A stretch of DNA of 12,695 nucleotides from JAZDJP01 sp043803805 (GTDB taxonomy: Bacteria > Planctomycetota > JAZDJP01). Shown piece after piece: positions 6,195-12,480 of this stretch. Location of the stretch: positions 1 to 12,695 of the forward strand of contig JAZDJP010000099.1 in NCBI GenBank assembly GCA_043803805.1, written 5' to 3'. The number at the start of each line of letters is the position of its first letter. Position 1 is the stretch's first letter. The notes beneath the pieces are model-generated. The model searched no databases. It worked only from the letters and a program-made list of their open reading frames with translations, and was not told the DNA's origin. The translations under genes were made by a program, and so were the position numbers.

Positions 6195-6251
6195 AGATTC
6201 TTCCGGCGAAAATCTTGTGCTTTTTGCACGAGATTTGAGACGGAAGAATCT
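6195..6251. promoter_or_regulatory. 57-bp nested palindrome just downstream of the lexA promoter
   Basis: Two arm pairs share one centre at 6223. Outer arms AGATTCTTCCG (6195-6205) and CGGAAGAATCT (6241-6251) are a perfect 11-bp dyad. Inner arms AAATCTTGTGC (6210-6220) and GCACGAGATTT (6226-6236) match at 10 of 11, around TTTTT. The 4-nt gaps are GCGA and GAGA. In all 22 of 26 opposing positions are Watson-Crick. Predicted transcription start is about 6255, so the palindrome occupies roughly +5 to +61. Candidate SOS operator or 5' leader hairpin. Confidence 0.8.
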
Positions 6252-6261
6252 AACTATTCAC

Positions 6262-6290
6262 ACAATACCACTCGTTTGTATGGTTGTCAA
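6262..6290 (-). promoter_or_regulatory. lexA promoter
   Basis: Minus strand TTGACA (6290-6285), 17-bp spacer, TATTGT (6267-6262). Perfect -35 and 4/6 -10. It begins 27 bp after the stop of the upstream methyltransferase gene, giving lexA its own start with a leader of about 147 nt. Confidence 0.7.
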
Positions 6291-6291
6291 G

Positions 6292-6334
6292 ACCTGGCGG
6301 GGACTTTTCCGGAAAATCAGTTTTTCCGCCAGGT
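6292..6334. repeat. 9-bp inverted repeat across the 3' end of the methyltransferase gene
   Basis: ACCTGGCGG (6292-6300) and CCGCCAGGT (6326-6334), spacer 25 nt containing the palindrome TTTTCCGGAAAA. It covers the last codons and stop of the methyltransferase and ends 2 bp from the lexA -35 box. It may act as a transcript end without a clear U-tract, or be a third dyad of the lexA control region. Confidence 0.55.
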
Positions 6335-6910
6335 GAGCACGAAGGCGGGCGGCAGGTTCCTCAAGACGACGCGGCGCTCCTCGTGACGGCCGAACAACCG
6401 ATCCATGCGCGTGCGGAAGCGCCTGGCCGAGGGCATCGGGTAGGCGGGAAGGTACTGGAACGTCCGGAACACCGCGCCCGGCGCGAGAATCCGCCCCACC
6501 CCCTTCACGATCCGCGCCTGGACCCGCGCCGGGATGGTGGCGAAGGGAATTCCCGAGATGACCACCTTCACCGGCCCGAGGCCCGCCGCCTTGCAGAGAG
6601 CGGGAGCGTCCGCCGCCGAGGCCGCCGCGAACCGAAGATCCGGGAAGCGCTTTTCGAGCATCCTGACGAACGGCAACTCACATTCGATCCCGAGGTAAGC
6701 GCGTTTGTCCGGCAGGATGCGATGGATCTCGGCCGTGAAAACCCCCGTGCCGGGACCGAATTCGACGACGGCGTCACCGGGCCGGATGGCGATGCCCCGC
6801 ACCATCGCGCGGCCCAGCGACCGGGAGCTCGGAGCGATGGCCCCCACCGTGGCCGGCCGGCGCAGGAACGCCGAGACGAACCGGACGTGTTCCCGGATGC
6901 GCTGTCTCAT
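6317..6910 (-). CDS. PmtA-like phospholipid N-methyltransferase / rRNA adenine dimethylase-related SAM methyltransferase
   Basis: 197 residues. N-terminal FLRRPATVGAIAPSSRSLGRAM (15-36), SAM-binding motif I VVEFGPGTGVFTAEI (48-62), an acidic residue at the end of strand 2 (YLGIE, Glu76), SGIPFATIP (119-127) as the motif IV region, and C-terminal FQYLPAYPMP...LRNLPPAFVLTW. This set is that of COG3963, the PmtA family that methylates phosphatidylethanolamine towards phosphatidylcholine; the IAPSSRSL plus NLPPA pattern separates it from KsgA. Membrane-associated action is expected although no transmembrane helix is visible. ATG 6910 overlaps the aldehyde dehydrogenase stop (ATGA, 6907-6910), so the two are translationally coupled. 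Substrate not proven: some homologues methylate other lipids. Confidence 0.82.
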   Translation of the reverse strand: MRQRIREHVRFVSAFLRRPATVGAIAPSSRSLGRAMVRGIAIRPGDAVVEFGPGTGVFTAEIHRILPDKRAYLGIECELPFVRMLEKRFPDLRFAAASAADAPALCKAAGLGPVKVVISGIPFATIPARVQARIVKGVGRILAPGAVFRTFQYLPAYPMPSARRFRTRMDRLFGRHEERRVVLRNLPPAFVLTWRKN

Positions 6911-8334
6911 ATCCCCTCCTCCCGGATAACCACCATCTGGAGGTTCGTCATCTCCTCGATGGCGTAGCGCACCCCCTCGCGCCCGAGGCCGCTCTGGCGG
7001 GTACCGCCGTAGGGCATGTGGTCGGCGCGGAAATTGGGGGTGTCGTTCACAATGACGCCGCCGAAATTGAGCCGGCGCACCGCGCGCAACACCTGGTTGA
7101 CGTCCCGGGTGAAAACCGCGGCCTGGAGGCCGTACGCGGTGGCGTCGGCCCGCGCAAGCCCCTCATCGAAATCGGCGACCGGCGACACCACCGCCACCGG
7201 CCCAAAAATCTCCTCGTCCACCACCTTCATCCCGGGCTTCACCCCCGTCAGGATGGTCGGCGCGTATACGGAACCGTCGCGACGTCCCCCGGTCGTGACC
7301 GACGCCCCGCCGGCCGTTGCCTCGGCCACCCACGCCTCGACGCGTTTCGCCTCCAATTCGCTGATCATGGGGCCGACGTCGGTCGTTTCATCGAGAGGAT
7401 CCCCCACCACCAGGGCGTTCGTCGCCGCGATGAATTTCTCCAGGAATGCCGCATAGGCCGGTTTCTCGACGTAAATCCGCTGGACGGAGATGCACACCTG
7501 CCCCGAATTGTAAAAGGCCCCGACGGCGCAACGCCTGGCCGCGAAACCGAGATCCGTCCCCGCCGTGATGACGACCGGCGCGGCGTTCCCGAGTTCGAGC
7601 GTCACCTTCTTCACCCCGGCGCGGGCGAGGATGCGCGCGCCCACGTCCCGGCTCCCCGTGAAAGTCACCTTGGCCACGCGCGGGTCGGCGACGAGCGGAT
7701 CCCCGACATCGCCCCCGGAACCGACCACAAGGTTGATTCCCCCGGGCGGAATCCCGGATTCCTCCAGGATCCGGCAGAGGGCGGCCGCCGTGAGCGGAGT
7801 CGCGCTCGCCGGCTTGAGGACAAGCGCATTCCCCGCCGCGATGGCGGGCGCGACCTTGTGGACAACGAGATTAAGCGGAAAGTTGAAGGGCGCGATGGCC
7901 ACGACGAGCCCCACCGGACGGCGCACCCAGAAGCCGAAATATCCCTGACCCGACGGGATGGCGTCCAGGGGCACCGTCTCCCCGTGGATGCGCTTGGCCT
8001 CCTCCGCGGCGGCGATGATCGTTCCGACGGCGCGATCCACCTCGATCCGGGCAAACTTGAGGGCCTTGCCCGCCTCGGCCGCAATGACACGGGCCATGGG
8101 TTCGGCGCGCTCGCGCAGCAACGCCGCCGCCTTCGCGAGAATCTCCGACCGGCGGAAGGCCGGCAGAGCGGCCACGACGGGGACGGCGTCCGCCGCGGCC
8201 GCGAGGGCCGCGTCCACCTCCGCCGCCCGGGCCGTGGCGATGGTTCCAATGACGTCGCCGGAATACTTGTTCCGGACGGCCAGGGCCGGCCCGCCCCGTC
8301 CCCATTTTCCGCCGATAAACAGTGTTTCGTCCAC
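6907..8334 (-). CDS. NAD(P)-dependent aldehyde dehydrogenase
   Basis: 475 residues from GTG 8334, a normal length for the ALDH superfamily. Catalytic Cys281 in FYNSGQVCISVQR, general base Glu247 in VTLELGNAAP, oxyanion Asn151 in APFNFPLN, cofactor-binding Lys174 in LVLKPASATPLTA, the FTGS turn (225-228) and Glu375 in DEEIFGP are all present. NFPLNLVVHKVAPAIAAGN and RADHMPYGGTRQSGLGREG place it with the lactaldehyde / phosphonoacetaldehyde / sulfolactaldehyde / non-phosphorylating glyceraldehyde-3-phosphate dehydrogenase-like group; the exact substrate is not visible. Start: GGTGGGGA precedes GTG 8334 closely and IGGKW follows at the expected distance; an in-frame GTG at 8370 is the alternative. 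It lies 120 bp downstream of the beta-propeller gene and is coupled to the methyltransferase. Confidence 0.93.
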   Translation of the reverse strand: MDETLFIGGKWGRGGPALAVRNKYSGDVIGTIATARAAEVDAALAAAADAVPVVAALPAFRRSEILAKAAALLRERAEPMARVIAAEAGKALKFARIEVDRAVGTIIAAAEEAKRIHGETVPLDAIPSGQGYFGFWVRRPVGLVVAIAPFNFPLNLVVHKVAPAIAAGNALVLKPASATPLTAAALCRILEESGIPPGGINLVVGSGGDVGDPLVADPRVAKVTFTGSRDVGARILARAGVKKVTLELGNAAPVVITAGTDLGFAARRCAVGAFYNSGQVCISVQRIYVEKPAYAAFLEKFIAATNALVVGDPLDETTDVGPMISELEAKRVEAWVAEATAGGASVTTGGRRDGSVYAPTILTGVKPGMKVVDEEIFGPVAVVSPVADFDEGLARADATAYGLQAAVFTRDVNQVLRAVRRLNFGGVIVNDTPNFRADHMPYGGTRQSGLGREGVRYAIEEMTNLQMVVIREEGI

Positions 8335-8454
8335 GAATCCCCACCGCCTCCCGCAGCCGCGCGGCCACACCGCGCGCCATCCGCGACCAGTGTACCCGCC
8401 GGAACGCCTGTTTTTCCACGCATTTCCGCGGGACCTCCCTTTTTTTAAAGAAAA

Positions 8455-11343
8455 TTACGGCAACTTCCTTCCATACGCCTCGACCGTCCCACCCTCCGTC
8501 GCCATGAAAATTTTTCCATCGGCGGCGGCCAGGCCATCGAAGACGGGCGCGGCCTCCAGCGAAAGCGATCCTCGCGCGGCGCCGTCGGCCGCGGCGAACC
8601 ACTGAAGTTCGGCCTTCCCGTTTCCCGTGAGCGGCGCCCGGAAATCCGCTCCCTCTCCGACAGTGTCAAGAACCCCCGCCGCGAAGAGAATCTCCCCGGC
8701 CAGCGCCATCCCCCGGACGCGCAGGGACACCGGCACCCGCCAGGCGTCGCGGCCGCCCTCCCGGGCAAACAGCCGGTACTCCCCTTTTCCCGGCTCGACC
8801 AGATCGTTTTTGGCATAACTGCCGGGGAACGCGGCGAAGCCCCAGGTCTTCTCCCGCGTGAAGACCAGCAACTCCCCGACCGCGTTTCCCTTCATCCATC
8901 GTCCCCGCGAGGCGAACGTGCCGTCGAGAAGTCCTGACACGGTCTGAAGATCCTCCGGGGGGACCCCCCGCCGGCAGACGCCGGTCGCGGGATCGAATTC
9001 CATCTCCCGCAGACGAACGGCCGTCCCGCCGCGGCCGCCGGCCATGAGGACATCCGCGAGCGCGGGAGATTCCACCTTCCAAAGAATCTTCCCCGTGGCC
9101 GCCTCGACGGCAAATACACGCACCCCCCCGTCCAGAATGGGCGTCCTCCCCGCCGCGAAGTACACCACACCGTCCCGGACCAGGACGCTGCCGTGCACGG
9201 GCCACGGGCTTTCGAGCGCCCCCCACGCCACGATGCGCCGTTCCCCGGGGGCCACCCGGAGCCGCCAGACGAGCGCCCCGTCCGGGGCGCGAATGGCGTA
9301 CACCCATCCGTCCCGGCACCCGAACACACACAAATCCCCCGCCACCGTCGGCGGAGAATCCACCGGACCGCCGGCGGTGAACCTCCATCGGACATCACCG
9401 GTTTCCGCGTCGAGCGCCAGAATCTGATGACCGTCCCCGACGGAAACGAAAACCCGGCCTCCGGCGACGACCGGGGCCGAGGGCCGTCCGCCAACGGCCG
9501 TCTTCCAGAGCCGCGCCAACGGCACCGGCACGACAACCGACGTCGCCCCGCTTCGGGCGGCATCGGCACGGTACGTCGGCCAGTCGCCGGCGGCGGAGGC
9601 GCCCGCGGCCGTTCCACGGGCCGGCCCGCGCTCGAGAATCTCCCCCCAACCGGCCGGGGTTTTCGCCGGCGCCACGCCCACGGCGAGGAATCCGCGGTAA
9701 AACGGATCGCACACGCACGGGAAGGGCGGCGCGTAAAGAAGTCCGTTCGAGGGGACGACGCCGAAACCGCAACTCCCGCAGATGGCGTCGAATCCCGTCA
9801 CGCGGCCGCCCGCGAGATCCACGAAATCCGTCCCGTGCGTCCCCAGGATGAGGAAATTCCCCGTCGCCCGGTTGCCGTAACAGCGATGATGTCCGCGGGA
9901 GGCCGGATAATCCGCCGGAAATTCGATGCGCTTCGCCGGTTGGCCCGTCACCGGATCGAGTCCGAGCGTCACCCACCGTTCCGACGCCGTCCCCTCCCCC
10001 TCGCGGGCATTCACCCAGACGAGTCCCCGGGCGGCATAGGCCTCGTTGAATCCGGTGAGCGGCCGGTAATCGAAACTCCACAGATGCCTCCCGTCCGCCG
10101 CGGAAAGCGCATGAAGACCCTGTCCGCCCCGGACTCCGCCGAGGAATATCCGCCCGCCGGCGGAAAAAAGCATCTCCTGCCGCCCCCTGGCCCATGCCCC
10201 GGCGGAAACCCGCCAGACCTCCCGGCCCGTCTTCAATTCGGCGGCGGCGAAATCCCCGGGGAATTCACCGGCCTGATAATAAAGGCGATCGCCGGCCGCG
10301 ATGAGATTCCGCGCGGCCACCGGCTGCTTCCACCGGAATCCCCCTCCGGCGGTTTCAAAGGAGGCGAGTTCCCTCCCCGCGACAAGAAGGTTTTCGCCCG
10401 CCAGAACGGCCTCCACGGGAACTCCCGCCTCCGGGAAAGACCGTTTCCCGTCACCCCATCGGTCGAGTTCCACGAGGGGTGTCCCCGGCCCGCCCGCCGC
10501 ATAGATCCGTCCGGCCCCGGCCACCAGGGTGCGCGTCGGAAAGCGCCAGGGCTCACCGGCCAGAGGCCCTTCGGGGAACACCCCCGGCAGAGCGCGTTTC
10601 CAGCGGACAAGACCGTTCCAGGCGTCGCGGGCGGTGAGCGTCAGGCGCGGCGGCCCTTTCACGCTCCGGGGGGCCTCGTCGGCCACGACATACACGGCGC
10701 CGTCGCTGGCCACCATCGCGTGGACATCGCCGGGAATCGCGTGGGAACGCGCCCATGTGGGTCCGTCGGCCCAGCGAAGGGCGCCCGGCGGCCCGACCGT
10801 CATGTCCGCGAGAACGGGATTGCCGTCGGGTCCGCACCGGGCGTGGGTCCATTCCGCCATTTCCGGCGCCGGATTTTTCTGAAACATCGGCTTTCCCCCG
10901 GGCGTCTCCACCACGCCCAGAGGGACCAGGACCCGCCGGATCTCCCCGGGATCGGGATTCGTTCCGGAAACCCACGGCGCCCCTTCCGCCACAATCCGGT
11001 TCACCAGATTGTCCGCGTAGGGAAGCGCGCCGGACGACCAGAGATCCGCCGAGGCCCGGCCGTACACCCCGGCGGCCCGAAGGGTCTCCCGGGTGCGGGC
11101 CACCGTGGCCTCATCGGGAAGAAGCACGTGAACAAGCGCCCCCGCGCGCGCCAGCCGAATGGCGGTCGTCCCGTCCCCGCCCCCGATCACAACGACAAGC
11201 CCGACGTCCATCCGGGGGGTATTGATCCACCCGTCCGGCGGCGGCGCGGCGGATTCGCCGGCCATGCCTCCTCCGCCGGAAATCCCCGCCGCGAGAAAGA
11301 CGACCCCCGCGGCGATCCACACGCTTCTCCGACAATCCTTCAT
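8455..11343 (-). CDS. Large secreted PQQ-type beta-propeller protein with N-terminal Rossmann-like segment
   Basis: 962 residues. Signal peptide 1-33 (MKDCRRS, hydrophobic WIAAGVVFLAAGISG). Residues 48-120 (GLVVVIGGGDGTTAIRLARAG, then LPYADNLVNRIV) resemble a methyltransferase-like Rossmann core. EMAEWTHARCGPDGNPV (161-177) and TVGPP lead into a first propeller region; a Cys-rich zone GHHRCYGN, ICGSCG, FPCVCDP (484-546) precedes GDWPTYRADAARSGAT (587-601), the typical start of a second PQQ_2-like propeller with repeats such as ILALDAETGDVRWRF and VFAVEAATGKILWKV. This layout belongs to an uncharacterised family I know from Planctomycetes/Lentisphaerae/Verrucomicrobia. Probably periplasmic; function unknown and PQQ binding unproven. 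ATG 11343 with GGGAGGAG upstream, 31 bp after the YkgJ-like gene; a longer frame to 11550 overlaps that gene and is rejected. Confidence 0.9.
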   Translation of the reverse strand: MKDCRRSVWIAAGVVFLAAGISGGGGMAGESAAPPPDGWINTPRMDVGLVVVIGGGDGTTAIRLARAGALVHVLLPDEATVARTRETLRAAGVYGRASADLWSSGALPYADNLVNRIVAEGAPWVSGTNPDPGEIRRVLVPLGVVETPGGKPMFQKNPAPEMAEWTHARCGPDGNPVLADMTVGPPGALRWADGPTWARSHAIPGDVHAMVASDGAVYVVADEAPRSVKGPPRLTLTARDAWNGLVRWKRALPGVFPEGPLAGEPWRFPTRTLVAGAGRIYAAGGPGTPLVELDRWGDGKRSFPEAGVPVEAVLAGENLLVAGRELASFETAGGGFRWKQPVAARNLIAAGDRLYYQAGEFPGDFAAAELKTGREVWRVSAGAWARGRQEMLFSAGGRIFLGGVRGGQGLHALSAADGRHLWSFDYRPLTGFNEAYAARGLVWVNAREGEGTASERWVTLGLDPVTGQPAKRIEFPADYPASRGHHRCYGNRATGNFLILGTHGTDFVDLAGGRVTGFDAICGSCGFGVVPSNGLLYAPPFPCVCDPFYRGFLAVGVAPAKTPAGWGEILERGPARGTAAGASAAGDWPTYRADAARSGATSVVVPVPLARLWKTAVGGRPSAPVVAGGRVFVSVGDGHQILALDAETGDVRWRFTAGGPVDSPPTVAGDLCVFGCRDGWVYAIRAPDGALVWRLRVAPGERRIVAWGALESPWPVHGSVLVRDGVVYFAAGRTPILDGGVRVFAVEAATGKILWKVESPALADVLMAGGRGGTAVRLREMEFDPATGVCRRGVPPEDLQTVSGLLDGTFASRGRWMKGNAVGELLVFTREKTWGFAAFPGSYAKNDLVEPGKGEYRLFAREGGRDAWRVPVSLRVRGMALAGEILFAAGVLDTVGEGADFRAPLTGNGKAELQWFAAADGAARGSLSLEAAPVFDGLAAADGKIFMATEGGTVEAYGRKLP

Positions 11344-11374
11344 CGCTCCTCCCGAAACAGGACCGCGGGGAAAC

Positions 11375-11749
11375 TCATGCCCGCCGGCCGACGGGAACCC
11401 GGGGGTCCGCCGGAGGCGGGCACCGAAGCGCCGCGCACACCCGTTCGGCGTCGGGGTATCGCCACAACAACGGGAAGTTGCGGCACTGCGTCGGTTTGAC
11501 GGCGTGGATGGCGCATCCGGGCGGATGCGCGGAAAGAAAAATGCACGCACGGTCGGCCGGGCCTTTCAATCGCAAACCGCGGCGATCCTCCCGGAGGTCG
11601 GTGTAGCGTTCGGTGAAAACGCTCACGGCGATCCCCAGGTACGCGGCCATCGCCTCCGGCTCGTCCGCGTCCAATCGGACTTCGCCCGGTTGCCGGCAAC
11701 AGGCATTGCACCGCGCGCACGTGAACGTTAACGCCACGTCTTGATTCAT
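11375..11749 (-). CDS. YkgJ-family cysteine-cluster protein
   Basis: 124 residues from ATG 11749. The cluster signature is FTCARCNACCRQPGEV (Cys11, 14, 17, 18), then Cys69, Cys79 in PPGCAIHAVKPTQCRNFP, Cys89, Cys105 and Cys110: the CxxCxxCC...C...IHxxKPxxCRxFP pattern of PF03692 (putative zinc- or iron-chelating / Fe-S proteins). Length is normal. Biochemical role of the family is not settled. It starts the unit that continues into the beta-propeller gene 31 bp downstream. A perfect TATAAT at 11780-11775 would start the mRNA about 18 nt before the ATG; the ribosome binding site is weak (only GTGAG directly before ATG). The in-frame start at 11827 lies upstream of that promoter and is not used. 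Confidence 0.9.
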   Translation of the reverse strand: MNQDVALTFTCARCNACCRQPGEVRLDADEPEAMAAYLGIAVSVFTERYTDLREDRRGLRLKGPADRACIFLSAHPPGCAIHAVKPTQCRNFPLLWRYPDAERVCAALRCPPPADPRVPVGRRA

Positions 11750-11774
11750 CTCACAAAATCCCGTCGTGCGCCTT

Positions 11775-11780
11775 ATTATA
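11775..11780 (-). promoter_or_regulatory. -10 box of the YkgJ/beta-propeller unit
   Basis: TATAAT on the minus strand 25 nt before ATG 11749. No good -35 at 16-18 bp. The overlapping plus-strand TATTAT (11774-11779) could serve divergent transcription. Confidence 0.45.
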
Positions 11781-11789
11781 ACCCGCCCG

Positions 11790-11951
11790 ATGGAGAAACA
11801 CACCCATCCGCCGGATCGTGCCGCCATCGCCCGTCCCGCCGGAGACCTGCGGGAAAAGGACGGCGGCCCGCACGGACGGGACCCGTCCTACGGATTCAAG
11901 GCGGAGCAGGTGCTGAAAGCGTGTCTACACGGTGACACGCCGAGCGCGTAG
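11790..11951 (+). CDS. Possible small protein or gene fragment next to the tRNA remnant
   Basis: A 53-codon frame beginning MEKHTHPPDRAAIARP and ending YGFKAEQVLKACLHGDTPSA. Third codon positions are mostly G/C as in the real genes here and amino acid composition is protein-like, but no Shine-Dalgarno precedes the ATG and no family is recognised. It could be a genuine small protein divergent from the YkgJ gene, or the remaining piece of a gene interrupted at the integration scar at 11986. The in-frame ATG at 11766 is an alternative start. Confidence 0.35.
   Translation: MEKHTHPPDRAAIARPAGDLREKDGGPHGRDPSYGFKAEQVLKACLHGDTPSA
11919..11940. terminator. Hairpin at the end of the small ORF
   Basis: GCGTGTC (11919-11925) and GACACGC (11934-11940), 7-bp perfect stem with 8-nt loop, overlapping the last codons of the small frame. 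No T-tract follows, so terminator function is only a possibility. Confidence 0.25.
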
Positions 11952-11985
11952 CGACGCCGCATGGCGACGTGGATCGGCCGAAAAA

Positions 11986-12027
11986 TGGGCCCTCCCGGAC
12001 TCGAACCGGGAACCCGCGGATTATGAG
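11986..12027 (-). other. 3' half of a tRNA with CAU anticodon; putative integration (att) site
   Basis: Minus strand, 42 nt: anticodon loop CTCATAA (anticodon CAT), 3' anticodon stem TCCGC, T-stem CCCGG, T-loop TTCGAGT, CCGGG, acceptor strand AGGGCCC, discriminator A, then TTTTT. The upstream sequence cannot supply the 5' anticodon stem (GCGGA expected), D-arm or 5' acceptor strand, so this is not a working tRNA gene. Identity that starts exactly at the anticodon loop and runs to the 3' end is the classic footprint of tyrosine-recombinase integration into a tRNA gene. By tRNA polarity the element would lie to the right of 12027 and the intact tRNA (Met or Ile-CAU) beyond the window. Confidence 0.8.
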
Positions 12028-12067
12028 GCAGTGGAACCCAGTTGGAGAATTCCACCACATTCAACCC

Positions 12068-12117
12068 ATGAAAGGCAATGAACCGTGATGAACTGGCATG
12101 CACTTAAATGAAAGGAA
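12068..12117 (+). repeat. Array 1 of 10-bp-phased ATGAA repeats (5 units)
   Basis: ATG occurs at 12068, 12078, 12088, 12098 and 12108, each the start of a decamer: ATGAAAGGCA, ATGAACCGTG, ATGAACTGGC, ATGCACTTAA, ATGAAAGGAA. Exactly one helical turn per unit, placed 40 bp inside the tRNA remnant. Candidate arm-type integrase binding sites. Confidence 0.7.
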
Positions 12118-12165
12118 TCCGATCGCTCCCCCACCCCATTCAATTACCGCCCAAACTGCATAGTG

Positions 12166-12195
12166 ATGAATTGAGATGAACCCGCATGAACCGGC
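12166..12195 (+). repeat. Array 2 of 10-bp-phased ATGAA repeats (3 units)
   Basis: ATGAATTGAG, ATGAACCCGC, ATGAACCGGC at 12166, 12176 and 12186: the same decamer family in the same orientation, 98 bp from array 1. Confidence 0.7.
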
Positions 12196-12333
12196 TTCCG
12201 CTAAGGGGCCGCTAAGCGGAGAATTTCGGCTATGCGGAATCATGGCTGGATGGTTGAGGCAAAATGAAAGCGCATTGAAGGAGGTCTCCACGGAAACTCC
12301 GAAGACATTTCCTGAATTATTCTCTTGTCCCGC
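12196..12333. other. Non-coding stretch of the presumed element end
   Basis: No frame here looks coding on either strand, and base composition is lower in GC than the flanking genes. The only structure seen is a direct repeat CCGCTAAG (12198-12205 and 12209-12216, 11-bp period) directly after the second decamer array. Confidence 0.5.
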
Positions 12334-12363
12334 TTGGCGAAACGATTGTTCATGGGGTATAAT
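12334..12363 (+). promoter_or_regulatory. Promoter for the secreted protein gene at 12481
   Basis: TTGGCG (12334-12339), 18-bp spacer, perfect TATAAT (12358-12363). Predicted start near 12370 gives a leader of about 110 nt before ATG 12481. Confidence 0.6.
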
Positions 12364-12480
12364 TCCCTTCATATTCCACCGTTTTATCCCATCCCCAGGG
12401 ATGTGGCGCGTAGGGGAAATGGGCAAGGGATTTCGCGAGGGTTCCCGGTAGCGGAAACAACTTCTGGAGGGCCGGATACC

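Noticed and set aside
6195..6251. Nested palindrome as an intrinsic terminator of the methyltransferase operon
   Set aside because: The sequence after it on the minus strand is TTAACAAGG, without a U-tract, and it lies downstream of the lexA promoter, so termination there would block lexA.
8400..8445. Strong GGGAGG with ATG at 8423 (minus) opening a long frame
   Set aside because: The frame overlaps the aldehyde dehydrogenase out of frame and is a low-complexity shadow; the real gene starts at GTG 8334 (or 8370). The strong ribosome-binding-like site remains unexplained.
7018..8448. 476-codon open frame on the plus strand
   Set aside because: Antisense shadow of the aldehyde dehydrogenase; composition is not protein-like.
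9193..11499. 768-codon open frame on the plus strand
   Set aside because: Antisense shadow of the beta-propeller gene; Arg/Pro/Gly-rich with no domain, typical of high-GC reverse frames.
11344..11550. N-terminal extension of the beta-propeller protein
   Set aside because: It overlaps the YkgJ-like gene and would put 69 Arg/Pro-rich residues before a good signal peptide.
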